A stretch of 64,000 bases of DNA from JACCTU01 sp963769665 (GCA_963769665.1 CAVYMQ010000003.1:62001-126000), one strand, 5' to 3'. Numbered from the stretch's first letter, positions 40,014-48,887 are shown. Numbers and translations are program-made. Notes: a model not told the origin generated them from the sequence alone.

Positions 40014-41737
40014 AGTCACCCGTGCTCTCGCGTTCGTGGAGCTTCATGCGGCCGTACCGCGGCTTGATTGCGCTCGCCGCGCTCGGGATCGTCGGCTCGA
40101 CGCTGATCACGGTCGCCGGGCCGGCGCTGCTCAAGTACGCGATCGACGAGGGAGTCGAGGGCGGAGACGAGGGGGCGATCAGGCGGGCCGCGCTCGCGTA
40201 CCTCGGCCTCGTGCTCGTGCGCCCGCTCTTCGAGCGGCTCGTCGTCGTGTGCTCCGCGCGCGCAGGTGAGCGGTTCCTCGGACGGCTACGGGTCGCCGCG
40301 TACGAGCACCTGCAACAGCTGTCGATGCCGTTCTTCGAGAGCGAGCGCGCCGGTGTGCTCATCGCCCGGCTGACCTCGGACGTGCAGACGCTGACCACCT
40401 TCACCCGCCACGTGCTGATCGAGGTCGTGGGAAGCATCCTCCTACTCGTCCTCACGGGAATCGCAATCGTGCTGCTCTCCCCCGTGCTCGCAGCGGTCGT
40501 ACTGATCTCGTTTCCGCTGATCATCGTCTCGGCGCTCTCGTACCAACGACGCTCGCACCCGTCGTATCTCTCGCTACGGGAGCGCGTCGGCGACACGATG
40601 ACGTCGCTGCAGGAGGGGCTGACCGGCGTTCGCGTCGTCAAGGCGTACGGGCGCGAGCAGGAGCAGTTCGAGCAGTACAGCGGCCGGTCGCGTGCACAGG
40701 TGCGCGCGTGGCGCCGGATCTCGCTCGTGAACATCTCGTTCTTCTCGGTGATCTCGTTCGCGCAGGCGCTGTCGAGCGCTGCGGTCGTGCTCGTCGGCGG
40801 CTGGCTCTATTGGCGCGGCGACACCTCGATCGGGACCGTCGTCGCGATCTCGCTCTACCTCTTCTCGCTCTTCGACCCGATCGGCCGGCTCGGCGACTGG
40901 CTGTCGCAGTTCCAGTCCGGGCGCGCCGCGTTGACGAAGCTCGTGGCGCTGCTCGAGACGCCTGTGACGGTGCTCGGTGGCGAGGTCGAGCTCCCGGCAG
41001 GCGGCGCGTTGCGCGCCGAGCGCCTGACGTTCGGCTACGGCGACGAGCCCGTGCTGCACGACGTCTCGCTGACGGTGCGACAGGGCGAGCAGCTGGCGCT
41101 CGTCGGGCCGACGGGCGCAGGGAAGTCGACGCTCGCAAAGCTGCTGACCCGGCAGTACGACCCGACCGAAGGCGTCGTGCGCCTCGGCGGCGTCGACCTG
41201 CGCGACGTCACGCTCGACTCGCTCCGCCGGCAGATCGTCTTCCTGCCGCAGGAGGGACATCTGTTCTCGGGCACGCTCGCGGACAACGTGCGGCTCGCGC
41301 TGCCGGACGCGAGCGACGAGCAGGTCGCGGAGGCCTTGCGCCAGATCGGCGCGCTCGCACGCTTCGAGGCGCTGCCGAACGGGTTGCAGACCGACGTGCG
41401 CACCCGCGGCGTCCGGCTGTCGTCGGGTGAGCGGCAGCTCGTCGGGCTTGCGCGCGTCGCACTCGCCGATCCGACGGTGATCGTGCTCGACGAGGCGACG
41501 TCGTCGCTCGACCCGGCGACCGAAGCGCTCGTGGAACGCGCGCTCACCGCCGTGTCACAGGGGCGAACCGTGATCACGATCGCGCACCGCCTCTCGACCG
41601 CGCAGCGCGCCGACCGGGTCGCGGTGATCGAGGGCGGCCGCCTGGTCGAGCTCGCGACCCACGACGAGCTCGTCGCACAGGGCGAGCGCTACGCGGCCCT
41701 CTGGGCTAGCTGGGAAGCGGGAACGCGCGCGGCATAG
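40010..41737 (+). CDS. ABC exporter half-transporter, catalytic subunit
   Basis: A 575-residue partner of the preceding subunit: six membrane helices, then an ATPase domain with Walker A GPTGAGKST, Q-loop FLPQEGHLF, Walker B VIVLDEATSSLD with the catalytic Glu, and His switch TIAHRLST. Its signature motif is LSSGERQ, degenerate relative to LSGGQ. Together the two subunits form exactly one intact site (this Walker B with the partner LSGGQ) and one impaired site, the classical asymmetric heterodimer. The GTG at 40010 overlaps the upstream stop (GTGA). The gene ends at a strong hairpin. Confidence 0.93.
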   Translation: MKSPVLSRSWSFMRPYRGLIALAALGIVGSTLITVAGPALLKYAIDEGVEGGDEGAIRRAALAYLGLVLVRPLFERLVVVCSARAGERFLGRLRVAAYEHLQQLSMPFFESERAGVLIARLTSDVQTLTTFTRHVLIEVVGSILLLVLTGIAIVLLSPVLAAVVLISFPLIIVSALSYQRRSHPSYLSLRERVGDTMTSLQEGLTGVRVVKAYGREQEQFEQYSGRSRAQVRAWRRISLVNISFFSVISFAQALSSAAVVLVGGWLYWRGDTSIGTVVAISLYLFSLFDPIGRLGDWLSQFQSGRAALTKLVALLETPVTVLGGEVELPAGGALRAERLTFGYGDEPVLHDVSLTVRQGEQLALVGPTGAGKSTLAKLLTRQYDPTEGVVRLGGVDLRDVTLDSLRRQIVFLPQEGHLFSGTLADNVRLALPDASDEQVAEALRQIGALARFEALPNGLQTDVRTRGVRLSSGERQLVGLARVALADPTVIVLDEATSSLDPATEALVERALTAVSQGRTVITIAHRLSTAQRADRVAVIEGGRLVELATHDELVAQGERYAALWASWEAGTRAA

Positions 41738-41738
41738 A

Positions 41739-41770
41739 AACGGCCCGCCGTTCCCCGTCGGCGGGCCGTT
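41739..41770. terminator. Bidirectional hairpin terminator after the ABC exporter
   Basis: A 12-base-pair perfect stem, AACGGCCCGCCG paired with CGGCGGGCCGTT, closes an 8-base loop and is followed by TGTCC. It lies 2 bases after the stop of the second ABC gene and 28 bases from the stop of the convergent small secreted gene, so it can serve both. Confidence 0.8.
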
Positions 41771-41797
41771 TGTCCTCGGAGAACCCCTCCTCGGGTC

Positions 41798-42190
41798 TTA
41801 CGAGTGGGCCATCCGCTGCCGGTCGCGGGACATCGCGAGTGCGATCGCCCCGGCGGTTGCGAGGATCAGGGCGAGCCCGAACCCGAGCGCGAGATCCTCG
41901 CCGCCGATTCCGCTGGAGCCACCGGCCTGGGACACGCTGGGCTCCATTCCGGGCTGCACGTACGCCCGCGCCAGGTTCGTCGGCGTAACGCCGCCGAGCA
42001 CGACGACCGGCTGGATGTACGGCCGCGCCAGGTTCGTCGGCGTGACGCCGCCCTGCTCGTAGCTTGCGATGTTGCTGCCCCCGTCGTGGACCTGAGCCGC
42101 GCTCGCGTTGCCGGCGAGGATCGCCATGGCCGCGAACGAGAGCACCAGAGCCTTCAGGGCCTTGCGATTGCCTCTCCGCATCCAACGCAT
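41798..42190 (-). CDS. Small secreted protein with two internal repeats and a C-terminal membrane anchor
   Basis: A 130-residue protein that I cannot assign to a family. It starts with a very basic n-region (MRWMRRGNRKALK) and a signal helix ending near GNASAA. The mature part carries two near-identical 16-residue units, GGVTPTNLARPYIQPV and GGVTPTNLARAYVQPG. A short Ser/Gly linker, one membrane helix (LALGFGLALILATAGAIALA) and a short basic tail follow. So about 65 residues are displayed outside, anchored at the C-terminus, without an LPXTG motif. The ATG at 42190 follows AAGGAGGG, a strong ribosome-binding site. It is divergent from the SARP-type regulator, whose repeat-containing promoter region it shares. 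Confidence 0.75.
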   Translation of the reverse strand: MRWMRRGNRKALKALVLSFAAMAILAGNASAAQVHDGGSNIASYEQGGVTPTNLARPYIQPVVVLGGVTPTNLARAYVQPGMEPSVSQAGGSSGIGGEDLALGFGLALILATAGAIALAMSRDRQRMAHS

Positions 42191-42293
42191 TGCTCTTCCC
42201 TCCTTGTGCTTCGGTCTTTGACGTGGAGGGAGGATCCGCGGGAGCGCTAAACGGAGGTTGGCTCCGGTCCTAAACGAGCGCTAAAACTGAGCG
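42191..42293. promoter_or_regulatory. Divergent promoter with SARP-like CTAAAC direct repeats
   Basis: Three direct repeats lie at 42247-42252 (CTAAAC), 42270-42275 (CTAAAC) and 42281-42286 (CTAAAA). Two of them sit in the longer repeat GAGCGCTAAA (42242-42251 and 42276-42285). Spacings are 23 and 11 bases, close to the 11/22 spacing at which SARP-family regulators bind heptamer repeats. They stand just before the regulator start at 42294 and upstream of the secreted-protein gene on the other strand, so autoregulation and joint control are plausible. Confidence 0.45.
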
Positions 42294-43434
42294 ATGGAGT
42301 ACGCGCTGCTCGGTCCCCTCGAAGTCCGGCGCGACGGACGGACGATCGCCGTCGGCCGCGGCAAGCAGCGCGCCCTTCTCGCCTTCCTGGCTCTGAACGC
42401 CGGACGCGTCGTCCCGGCAGAGCGGCTGATCGACGAGCTCTGGGGGGACGAGCCGCCCGCGACAGCCACGACCGCCCTGCAGGTCTATGTCTCGCGCCTC
42501 CGCAAGTCGCTCGGCGACGGGGCGATCGAGACGCGCGAGCCGGGCTACCTCGTCGAGGGCGACGTCGACGTCCGCTCCTTCGACGAGCTCGTCTCGCAGG
42601 CGCGGCAGAGCGAGCCCGCGCAGGCCGCCGAGCTCCTGAGCGAGGCGTTGACGCTCTGGCGCGGTGCGGCGCTCGCCGATTGCGAGCTTCCGCTCGAGGC
42701 AGCGAGGCTCGAGGAACAGCGCGTCTCGGCGATCGAGCAGCGGATCGAGGCAGACCTCGCCACCGGCCGCTCGTCGGAGCTCGTGGCGGAGCTCGAGTCG
42801 CTCGTCGCCGAGCATCCGCTGCGTGAGCCGTTCCGAGCGCAGCTGATGCTCGCGCTCTACCGCGCGGGCCGCCAGGCCGAGGCGCTCGACTCGTACCGGG
42901 CAGCGCGCGCAACCCTCCTCGACGAGCTCGGGATCGAGCCCAGCCCCCGGCCTGCAGCAGCTCGAGCAGGCGATCCTTCGCCAGGACGACTCCATCGCGG
43001 TCGCCGCCGAGCGAACCGTCACCGCGACCGCCCTCTTCCTCGACCTCGGGATCCAGGGCGAGGTCGAGGCCGTCGCCGGTCGCGCGTTGGCGCTCGCGAC
43101 CGAAGCGCTCGCCGCGACGGCCGAGCGCGTCGAGCGCGGGCTCGCGGACGCCGTCCTCGCCGTCTACGCCGACGCCGACAACGCCGCGGACGCCGCACTC
43201 CGCGCGCGCGAGCGCCTCACCACGGAGCTCGGAGCTGCCGTCCGGCCCCGGGTCGGCCTCGCAACCGCGGAGGTGACGCTGGGCGAACGAGTCGAAGGCG
43301 TCGCCGTCGTGCTCGCCGCGCGGCGGGTCCGCAGCGCGCAGCCGGGGGAGATCGTCGCGGGCGAGCGAACGGCTGCCTCGGCGCGCGCGCACGCGTTCCG
43401 GCAGCGAGGCGACGGCTACGTCCTGACGACGTAG
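42294..43434 (+). pseudogene. SARP/BTAD-type transcriptional regulator with cyclase-like C-terminal domain, frameshifted
   Basis: The first frame encodes an OmpR-type winged helix (MEYALLGPLEVRRDGRTIAV, ALQVYVSRLRKSLG) and a BTAD helical domain up to DELGIEPSP near 42947. There the frame turns into Arg-rich nonsense. The next frame continues the family perfectly (GLQQLEQAILRQDDSIAVAA), then a domain like a degenerate class III nucleotidyl cyclase (TALFLDLG, RVGLATAEVTLGERVEG, GEIVAGERTA), ending at 43434. A single extra C in the run 42944-42948 explains this. It is either a real frameshift or a homopolymer sequencing error; if corrected, the protein would have about 379 residues. Translated as given, the first frame runs on to 43619 and into the antisense of ftsH. 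Confidence 0.82.
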
Positions 43435-43444
43435 CGAAGGAGCG

Positions 43445-45397
43445 TTACGAGGGCTCGGGCTCGGCCGGGGGCTGCATGGTCGCCCCGGGAAGCGGGAACG
43501 GCCGCGGCTTCGGCTGGCGGCGAGGCTCGCCGGTGGGCTTCGCCTCGGGCTGCGGCTCCGGGTCGGCGTCCGGGAAGACGTCCTCCTCCGGATCGCCGGC
43601 GAGCAGGCGCAGGAACTGATCCTTGTCGATCGTCTCGCGCTCGATCAGGATGTTCGAGATCCGGTGGAGCTCTTCCATGTGCTCCCGGAGCACCTTGTGC
43701 GCCATCTCGTGCGCCTCCTCGATGATCCGGCGGATCTCGTCGTCGATCTCGCGCGCGACCTCCTCGGAGTAGTCGGGCTCCGCGGACATCTCGCGGCCGA
43801 GGAACGGGAGGTCGTGGTTGCGACCGAGCACGCGCGGGCCGAGCTTCTCGCTCATCCCGAAGCGCATCACCATCTGCTTCGAGGTCGACGTGACCTTCTC
43901 GAGGTCGTTCGCGGCACCCGTCGTGACCTCGTTGAACACGATCTCCTCTGCGGCGCGACCGCCGAGCGTCATCGCGAGGTTGCCCATCAGCGACTTCTTC
44001 GTCGTCAGGTAGCGGTCTTCGCGCGGGAGCGAAATCGTGTACCCGAGCGCCTGGCCGCGGCCGATGATCGAAATCTTGTGAACGTCGGTGTCCTGGTCGA
44101 GGTAGTGGCCGACGATCGCGTGGCCGAGCTCGTGGTACGCGGTGATCCGCCGCTCCTCTTCCGAGAAGAGGCGAGTCTTCTTCTCCGGGCCGGCGATCAC
44201 GCGCATGACGCCTTCCTCGAGCTCTTCCTGCTCGATCATCTTCTTGCCGCGGCGCGCTGCAAGCAGCGCCGCTTCGTTGATCAGGTTCGCAAGGTCCGCG
44301 CCGGTGAACCCGGGGGTCCCGGCGGCGAGCGTCTCGAGGTCGATCGACGGCTCGAGCGGCTTGCCCTTCGAGTGCACCTCGAGGATCTTCTTGCGGCCGC
44401 TCCGGTCGGGACGGTCGACGACGATCTGCCGGTCGAAGCGGCCGGGGCGAAGCAGCGCCGGGTCGAGGATGTCGGGGCGGTTCGTCGCCGCGATCAAGAT
44501 GATGTTGTCCTTCAGCTCGAACCCGTCCATCTCGACGAGGAGCTGGTTCAGCGTCTGCTCGCGTTCGTCGTGGCCCCCGCCGAGGCCGGCGCCGCGATGT
44601 CGGCCGACGGCGTCGATCTCGTCCATGAAGATGATGCACGGCGACGCCTGCTTCGCCTGCTCGAACAGGTCGCGCACGCGCGACGCCCCGACGCCGACGA
44701 ACATCTCGACGAAGTCCGAGCCCGAGATCGAGAAGAACGGCACGCCCGCCTCGCCCGCGACTGCGCGTGCGAGCAGCGTCTTGCCGGTGCCGGGCGGCCC
44801 GTAGAGCAGCACGCCCTTCGGGATGCGCGCGCCGAGCGCCTGGAACTTCTTCGGGTTCTCGAGGAACTCCTTGATCTCGTGCAGCTCCTCGACGGCTTCG
44901 TCGGCGCCCGCGACGTCCTTGAAGCCGATCTTCGGCGTGTCGGGCGTCATGCGCTTCGCGCGCGACTTCCCGAACGACATCACCTTCGACCCGCCGCCCT
45001 GCACCTGGTTCATCAGGAAGATCCAGAAGCCGAAGAGCAGCACGAACGGCAGGAGCGTCGAGAGCAGGATCCAGATCGCGGACGAGCCCGTGCCCTTGGA
45101 GTCGTACGGCACGTGGTTCTCCGCGAGCAGGCTCTCGAAGGCCTCCTGCGACTGGGGCGTCGGGTAGTTGACCTTCGCGGTCGTGTCGTCCTTGTACTCG
45201 ACCGTGATCTGCTGCTTCTTCGGAGTGAAGAGGATGCTCTCGATCTGGGAGGGGTTGGACTCGACCTGCTCCCGGACCATCGAGTAGGTGACGTCGCGCT
45301 CCTTCGAGTTGTCGCCACGGAGCGTCTGGCTCGCCAGCCAGGCGAGCGCGACGATCACGAGCAACGGGAAAAATGCGCTACGAAAGAAGCGATTCAC
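43445..45397 (-). CDS. ftsH: ATP-dependent zinc metalloprotease FtsH
   Basis: FtsH is the membrane-bound AAA+ protease that degrades misfolded membrane proteins and some regulators. The 650-residue product has two membrane helices (about residues 5-22 and 107-129) flanking a periplasmic domain, an AAA domain with GPPGTGKT, IIFMDEIDAVG and the arginine-finger region NRPDILDPALLRPGRFDR, and the zinc site HELGH. The C-terminal tail is proline- and glutamate-rich. The GTG at 45397 has TACCCT (45406-45411) 8 bases upstream and no Shine-Dalgarno. Gene order tilS-hpt-ftsH is conserved across actinobacteria. Confidence 0.97.
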   Translation of the reverse strand: MNRFFRSAFFPLLVIVALAWLASQTLRGDNSKERDVTYSMVREQVESNPSQIESILFTPKKQQITVEYKDDTTAKVNYPTPQSQEAFESLLAENHVPYDSKGTGSSAIWILLSTLLPFVLLFGFWIFLMNQVQGGGSKVMSFGKSRAKRMTPDTPKIGFKDVAGADEAVEELHEIKEFLENPKKFQALGARIPKGVLLYGPPGTGKTLLARAVAGEAGVPFFSISGSDFVEMFVGVGASRVRDLFEQAKQASPCIIFMDEIDAVGRHRGAGLGGGHDEREQTLNQLLVEMDGFELKDNIILIAATNRPDILDPALLRPGRFDRQIVVDRPDRSGRKKILEVHSKGKPLEPSIDLETLAAGTPGFTGADLANLINEAALLAARRGKKMIEQEELEEGVMRVIAGPEKKTRLFSEEERRITAYHELGHAIVGHYLDQDTDVHKISIIGRGQALGYTISLPREDRYLTTKKSLMGNLAMTLGGRAAEEIVFNEVTTGAANDLEKVTSTSKQMVMRFGMSEKLGPRVLGRNHDLPFLGREMSAEPDYSEEVAREIDDEIRRIIEEAHEMAHKVLREHMEELHRISNILIERETIDKDQFLRLLAGDPEEDVFPDADPEPQPEAKPTGEPRRQPKPRPFPLPGATMQPPAEPEPS

Positions 45398-45440
45398 GCT
45401 CGTTGAGGGTAGCAGCCCACTTCTGGGCTACCTGGCCCTT

Positions 45441-46010
45441 TCAGGGGAGGTTTTCGGCGCTCGGGATGAGCGCCTCGTCCAGTACGCCGACGTAGGGGAG
45501 ATTCCTGTACTTCTCATCGAAGTCCAATCCGTAGCCGACGACGAATCGGTTCGGAATCTCGAAGCCCACGTAGCGGACGGGGACGTCGATCTCGCGCCGC
45601 TCCGGCTTCGTCAGGAGCGCGCAGATCTCGAGCGAGGCGGGCTCACGGGACTCCAGGTTGCGCATCAGATAGGAGAGGGTGAGCCCCGAGTCGATGATGT
45701 CCTCGACGACGAGAACGTGGCGGCCCTCGATGTTCATGTCGAGGTCCTTGAGGATCCGGACGACGCCCGACGACTCGGTCGCCCCCGCGTAGCTGGAGAT
45801 CGCCATGAAGTCGATCTCACAGGGAACGGTCAGGTGCCGCATCAGGTCGCTCATGAAGAAGACCGCGCCCTTGAGGACGCCGACGAGCAAGAGGTCCTGC
45901 CCGACGTAGTCGTTCGAGATCTCCTCGCCGAGCTCCGTGATCCGACGCTTGAGCGTCTCTTCGTCGATCAGCGTCTCGCTGATCGCGCGCTCGAGCTCAG
46001 CCTGCGACAC
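45441..46010 (-). CDS. hpt: Hypoxanthine(-guanine) phosphoribosyltransferase
   Basis: Hpt salvages hypoxanthine and guanine to nucleotides using PRPP. The 189-residue protein has the PRPP-binding motif VLVVEDIIDSGLTLSYLM, GVLKGAVFFMSDLMRHL near the N-terminus, and VVGYGLDFDEKYRNLPYVGV at the C-terminus, all typical. The GTG at 46010 overlaps the tilS stop by 14 bases, so the two are translationally coupled. Confidence 0.95.
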   Translation of the reverse strand: MSQAELERAISETLIDEETLKRRITELGEEISNDYVGQDLLLVGVLKGAVFFMSDLMRHLTVPCEIDFMAISSYAGATESSGVVRILKDLDMNIEGRHVLVVEDIIDSGLTLSYLMRNLESREPASLEICALLTKPERREIDVPVRYVGFEIPNRFVVGYGLDFDEKYRNLPYVGVLDEALIPSAENLP

Positions 46011-46965
46011 GCTCTGCCTTCACGCCCGGCGCGTCGACGATCCCCGGAACGGCGACGACCTCGTCCCCGCGCACCACGAGCGGCCAGGCCTCGCGTTGCG
46101 AACGTGGGATCTTGGCGTCGACGAACACGTCTTGGATCTTCCTCCCGCGCCCCGCGAGCCGGTCGCCCGGGCGCCACCCCCGTACCTTAAGCCCTTTCTC
46201 GTCGGCGCTGATCCGCCAGCCTCCCCAGGCCACTTCGCGGTCGAGCGCGGTCGGTGAGCGCTCTAGCCAGACGGTGTCGTATTCCCTGACGGCGCTCACG
46301 CCGCCGCCGAGGTCGAGCCTGCGGGTCACGCCCGTGCCGGCGAGGAGCTCGCGCAGCGAGTCCTCCTCGTCGAGGAGCGAGAGCAGGTTCCGCTCCGCGC
46401 CGGGGTGGAGCTCGCGCAGGAGGGGAAGGATCTGCTCGCGGATCAGGCCGCGCTTCGTGTCGGTGTTCGAGCTGTCGCTGCGATACGCGAGCCCGACCGA
46501 GTCGCAATAGGCAACCGTCTCTGCGCGCGTCAGCTCGAGCAGCGGACGCACGACGCCGTCGGCGCGCTTCGCCTCGATCCCCGACGCGGCGCCGCGCGAG
46601 ACGAGCCGGTAGAGCACCGTCTCGACCTGGTCCGAGGCCGTGTGCCCGGTCGCCCGCAGCGTGCCGGTCGCGAAGGAGTAGCGGATCGCGCGCAGTTCGT
46701 CCTCGGTCGAGCCGCCACGCCCGTCCACCACGTCGGCGCCGAGCACCTCGCGGCAGAAGCGCGCGTCCTCGTCGGACTCGTCGCCGCGCAGGCCGTGGTC
46801 GACGTGCAGCGCGGAGACCCGGTAGCCGAGCGTCCCGAGCACGTGCCAGAGGCAGGTCGAGTCGGCACCGCCCGAGACGAGGGCGGTCACCGCCCCGCCG
46901 GGCGGCAGGAGCCCCTGCTCCAGCACGAATCCCTGGACTCTGCCGCGGAGGGCATCCGGGTCCAC
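45997..46965 (-). CDS. tilS: tRNA(Ile)-lysidine synthetase
   Basis: TilS modifies C34 of the minor isoleucine tRNA to lysidine so that it reads AUA. The 322-residue product has the PP-loop ATPase motif VSGGADSTCLWHVL, YRVSALHVDHGLRG, TGHTASDQVETVLYRLVSRG and RPLLELTRAETVAYCDS with the following NxDTKRGLIR-type segment, then a shortened C-terminal part with RGWRPGDRLAGRG. GTG 46965 is chosen because it begins just before the conserved domain; earlier in-frame codons give an Arg-rich unlikely leader. Confidence 0.94.
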   Translation of the reverse strand: MDPDALRGRVQGFVLEQGLLPPGGAVTALVSGGADSTCLWHVLGTLGYRVSALHVDHGLRGDESDEDARFCREVLGADVVDGRGGSTEDELRAIRYSFATGTLRATGHTASDQVETVLYRLVSRGAASGIEAKRADGVVRPLLELTRAETVAYCDSVGLAYRSDSSNTDTKRGLIREQILPLLRELHPGAERNLLSLLDEEDSLRELLAGTGVTRRLDLGGGVSAVREYDTVWLERSPTALDREVAWGGWRISADEKGLKVRGWRPGDRLAGRGRKIQDVFVDAKIPRSQREAWPLVVRGDEVVAVPGIVDAPGVKAERVAG

Positions 46966-46978
46966 CCGCGCAGTGTGA

Positions 46979-47440
46979 CTACAGGAGCGACGAGACGTCG
47001 CAACCGCGGCGTCGGAGCTCCGGCGCCGCGTCCACGAGGGTGTCGTGGGCGAAGTTCGCGAGGCCATACGCGCGATACATGTGCGACGAAGCGTCCTTCT
47101 TCTTCGACTTCGCCAGCATCGCGCGGCCGTACTCGGTGAGCATCCCGGCCATGAAGGTCTTCGTCGCGCGCAGGGCGGGGTCACTCGGGTTGGACGTCTC
47201 GACGCGCGTGGCCGCCCTGCGAGCCTCAGCGACGACCTGCGCCTCCGTCGCCTCGCCGCGGCGGTAGTCGTCGCCCCAGATGCCGAGCGCGGTCATGCTC
47301 AGCTCGGTCCTGGAGATGAACTGCTTGTCCGTCGCCGAGCAGGTGTGTTCCGCCGTCGCGCCGCGCCCGTGCCCTCCGCTCGTGAGGAGCACCACCGCAG
47401 CGAATGACGCTAGCCCTGCCGCAATCAGGCCAGTACGCAC
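46979..47440 (-). CDS. Secreted protein of unknown function
   Basis: A 153-residue protein with an N-terminal signal peptide or anchor (MRTGLIAAGLASFAAVVLLT). The mature part is mostly helical (LSMTALGIWGDDYRRGEAT, VVAEARRAATRVETSNPSD, MYRAYGLANFAHDTLVDAAP) and has two cysteines (CSATDK and GCDVSSLL) that could form one disulphide joining its ends. I do not recognise the family. The GTG at 47440 is the first good start. It lies 13 bases upstream of tilS and may be co-transcribed. Confidence 0.75.
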   Translation of the reverse strand: MRTGLIAAGLASFAAVVLLTSGGHGRGATAEHTCSATDKQFISRTELSMTALGIWGDDYRRGEATEAQVVAEARRAATRVETSNPSDPALRATKTFMAGMLTEYGRAMLAKSKKKDASSHMYRAYGLANFAHDTLVDAAPELRRRGCDVSSLL

Positions 47441-47491
47441 CGCAAGCCCATCTTCGGGCGGATCGGGCCCGCGGTCGATACCCCTTTTGAG

Positions 47492-48085
47492 CTACCTCCA
47501 GATCGGGTCCAGGACCCAGAGCTCCAGGCGCTCGGTCGCGTGCTCGAGGTCGGAGCGGCTCAGGCGATAGGGAGTCGCGTAGTCGACGCTCTCGACCACC
47601 GGACGCGGCTCGGTGCCCTCGATCGCCAGCAGGACGTAGCGGATCGGGAGCCCGTGCGCCACGACGAGCACGGTTTCCTCCGGCCGTCCAAGCACCTTCC
47701 GGTAGCCCCGGGAGAAGCGCTCGGCGACCCCGGCGCGGCTCTCGCCGCCCGCGGGGACATCCACGGGCGAGCGGTCGCGCGCCCAGGCCCGGTACGTCTC
47801 CAGGAGCCCTCCCTCGAAGGTTCCGACGTGGATGTCGTTCAGCTCCGGCAGCACGAGCCGGGGGACGTCACGGCCTTCCAGGGCCACGTCAGCGGTCTGC
47901 CTCGTCCGCTCGAACTCAGTGACGACGCACAGCTCGATGGGCGTCTCCCGGAGCGCTTCCCCGAGCTGGCGGGCCTGCGCGACCCCCTCCTCGGTCAGCG
48001 GCCCGGCGAGGCCCGGATCGCCGTTCATCATGCCCTTCACCGAGAACTCGCTCTCCCCGTGGCGGGCCAGGATCGCGGTTTTCAT
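47492..48085 (-). CDS. Histidine phosphatase (phosphoglycerate mutase-like) family protein
   Basis: A 197-residue member of the histidine phosphatase superfamily. The phosphohistidine motif is LARHGESEFS with RHG at the N-terminus. Supporting residues are in LCVVTEFERTRQTADVA, LNDIHVGTFEGG (the general acid Glu region) and VLVVAHGLPIRYVLLAI with the second catalytic His. Broad-specificity phosphatases of this group act on small phosphorylated metabolites; the substrate here is unknown. The ATG at 48085 lies 22 bases after the GNAT gene. Confidence 0.88.
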   Translation of the reverse strand: MKTAILARHGESEFSVKGMMNGDPGLAGPLTEEGVAQARQLGEALRETPIELCVVTEFERTRQTADVALEGRDVPRLVLPELNDIHVGTFEGGLLETYRAWARDRSPVDVPAGGESRAGVAERFSRGYRKVLGRPEETVLVVAHGLPIRYVLLAIEGTEPRPVVESVDYATPYRLSRSDLEHATERLELWVLDPIWR

Positions 48086-48107
48086 GCGGCGCGCACCTCT
48101 ACCGGCC

Positions 48108-48887
48108 TCACAGGATCACGCTGCGGTAGTCGAGCACGTGCTGCATCCCGATGCTGCGGTAGAGCGCGAGCGCCGAGGCGTTCTCCGGGCGGACGAACAG
48201 GCAGACCGACGGCGTTCGCTCGAGCAGGAGCCGACAGAGGTCTCGCAGCGCCCGCTTCGCGTTGCCGCGCTCTCGGGCTTCCGGGTCGACCCACACCTGC
48301 TGGAGCTGGACCGCTGCCGGAGTCCACGCGGACGCCTCAGCCTTGAACAGGATCACGTCGTCCTCGAGCCAGACCCACGAGCGGCCGTCGTCGATCTGCG
48401 CGCGCGTTCGCCAGCGGAAGCCGTCGGGGTCGCGCGCCAGCGGGTTCACGCCGAGCTCCTCCTCGTGCGCGAGCGCGCACGCCGGGAGGAGGCGCTCGAG
48501 ATCTGCCGACGTCGCGGGGCGCAGCCCGGTGTCGCCGGCCTCCGGCGGGCTCTCGAGCGAGAAGACCGGCTGGCCGGGGCGGTCCTCGCGCGGAACGCCG
48601 AACCGGCTTCGCGCGGCCGCCCACAGCTCGTCGACCGCGCGCTGCTCGCCGATGATCATCCGCGCGCGCGAGCGCTCGACTCGGCGGGCGAAGCGGTCGC
48701 AGCCCTCGCCGGCGGGAACGACGTTCGCGCCGAGGTGGCAGAGCCCGGCCAGCCCCTCGTCTCCGCGGGCCGCGACGAACCTGCCCAGCCCGCGCCTGGC
48801 GACGTCCTCGAGGAAGACGCGCTCGACCGGCTCGCGCGCGCAGAACGCGAGGATCTCCTCGAGCCGCGGTTCGAAAAGCTCTCTCAC
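48108..48887 (-). CDS. GNAT-family N-acetyltransferase with N-terminal DUF4081-like domain
   Basis: A 259-residue protein. Residues 1-120 resemble the DUF4081 domain that precedes GNAT domains in actinobacteria (RVFLEDVARRGLGRFVAARG, GLCHLGANVVPAGEG). Residues about 130-259 are a GNAT acetyltransferase: VQLQQVWVDPEARERGNAKR as the acetyl-CoA loop and VCLFVRPENASALALYRSIGM as the last helix, an FR47-like signature. The substrate is unknown. The GTG at 48887 has TATCTT (48895-48900) 7 bases upstream and shares a 25-base divergent promoter with the nucleoside phosphorylase gene. Confidence 0.87.
   Translation of the reverse strand: MRELFEPRLEEILAFCAREPVERVFLEDVARRGLGRFVAARGDEGLAGLCHLGANVVPAGEGCDRFARRVERSRARMIIGEQRAVDELWAAARSRFGVPREDRPGQPVFSLESPPEAGDTGLRPATSADLERLLPACALAHEEELGVNPLARDPDGFRWRTRAQIDDGRSWVWLEDDVILFKAEASAWTPAAVQLQQVWVDPEARERGNAKRALRDLCRLLLERTPSVCLFVRPENASALALYRSIGMQHVLDYRSVIL

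Noticed and set aside
43664..45406. A 580-residue plus-strand open frame
   Set aside because: It is the antisense of ftsH, whose AAA and zinc motifs are unmistakable.
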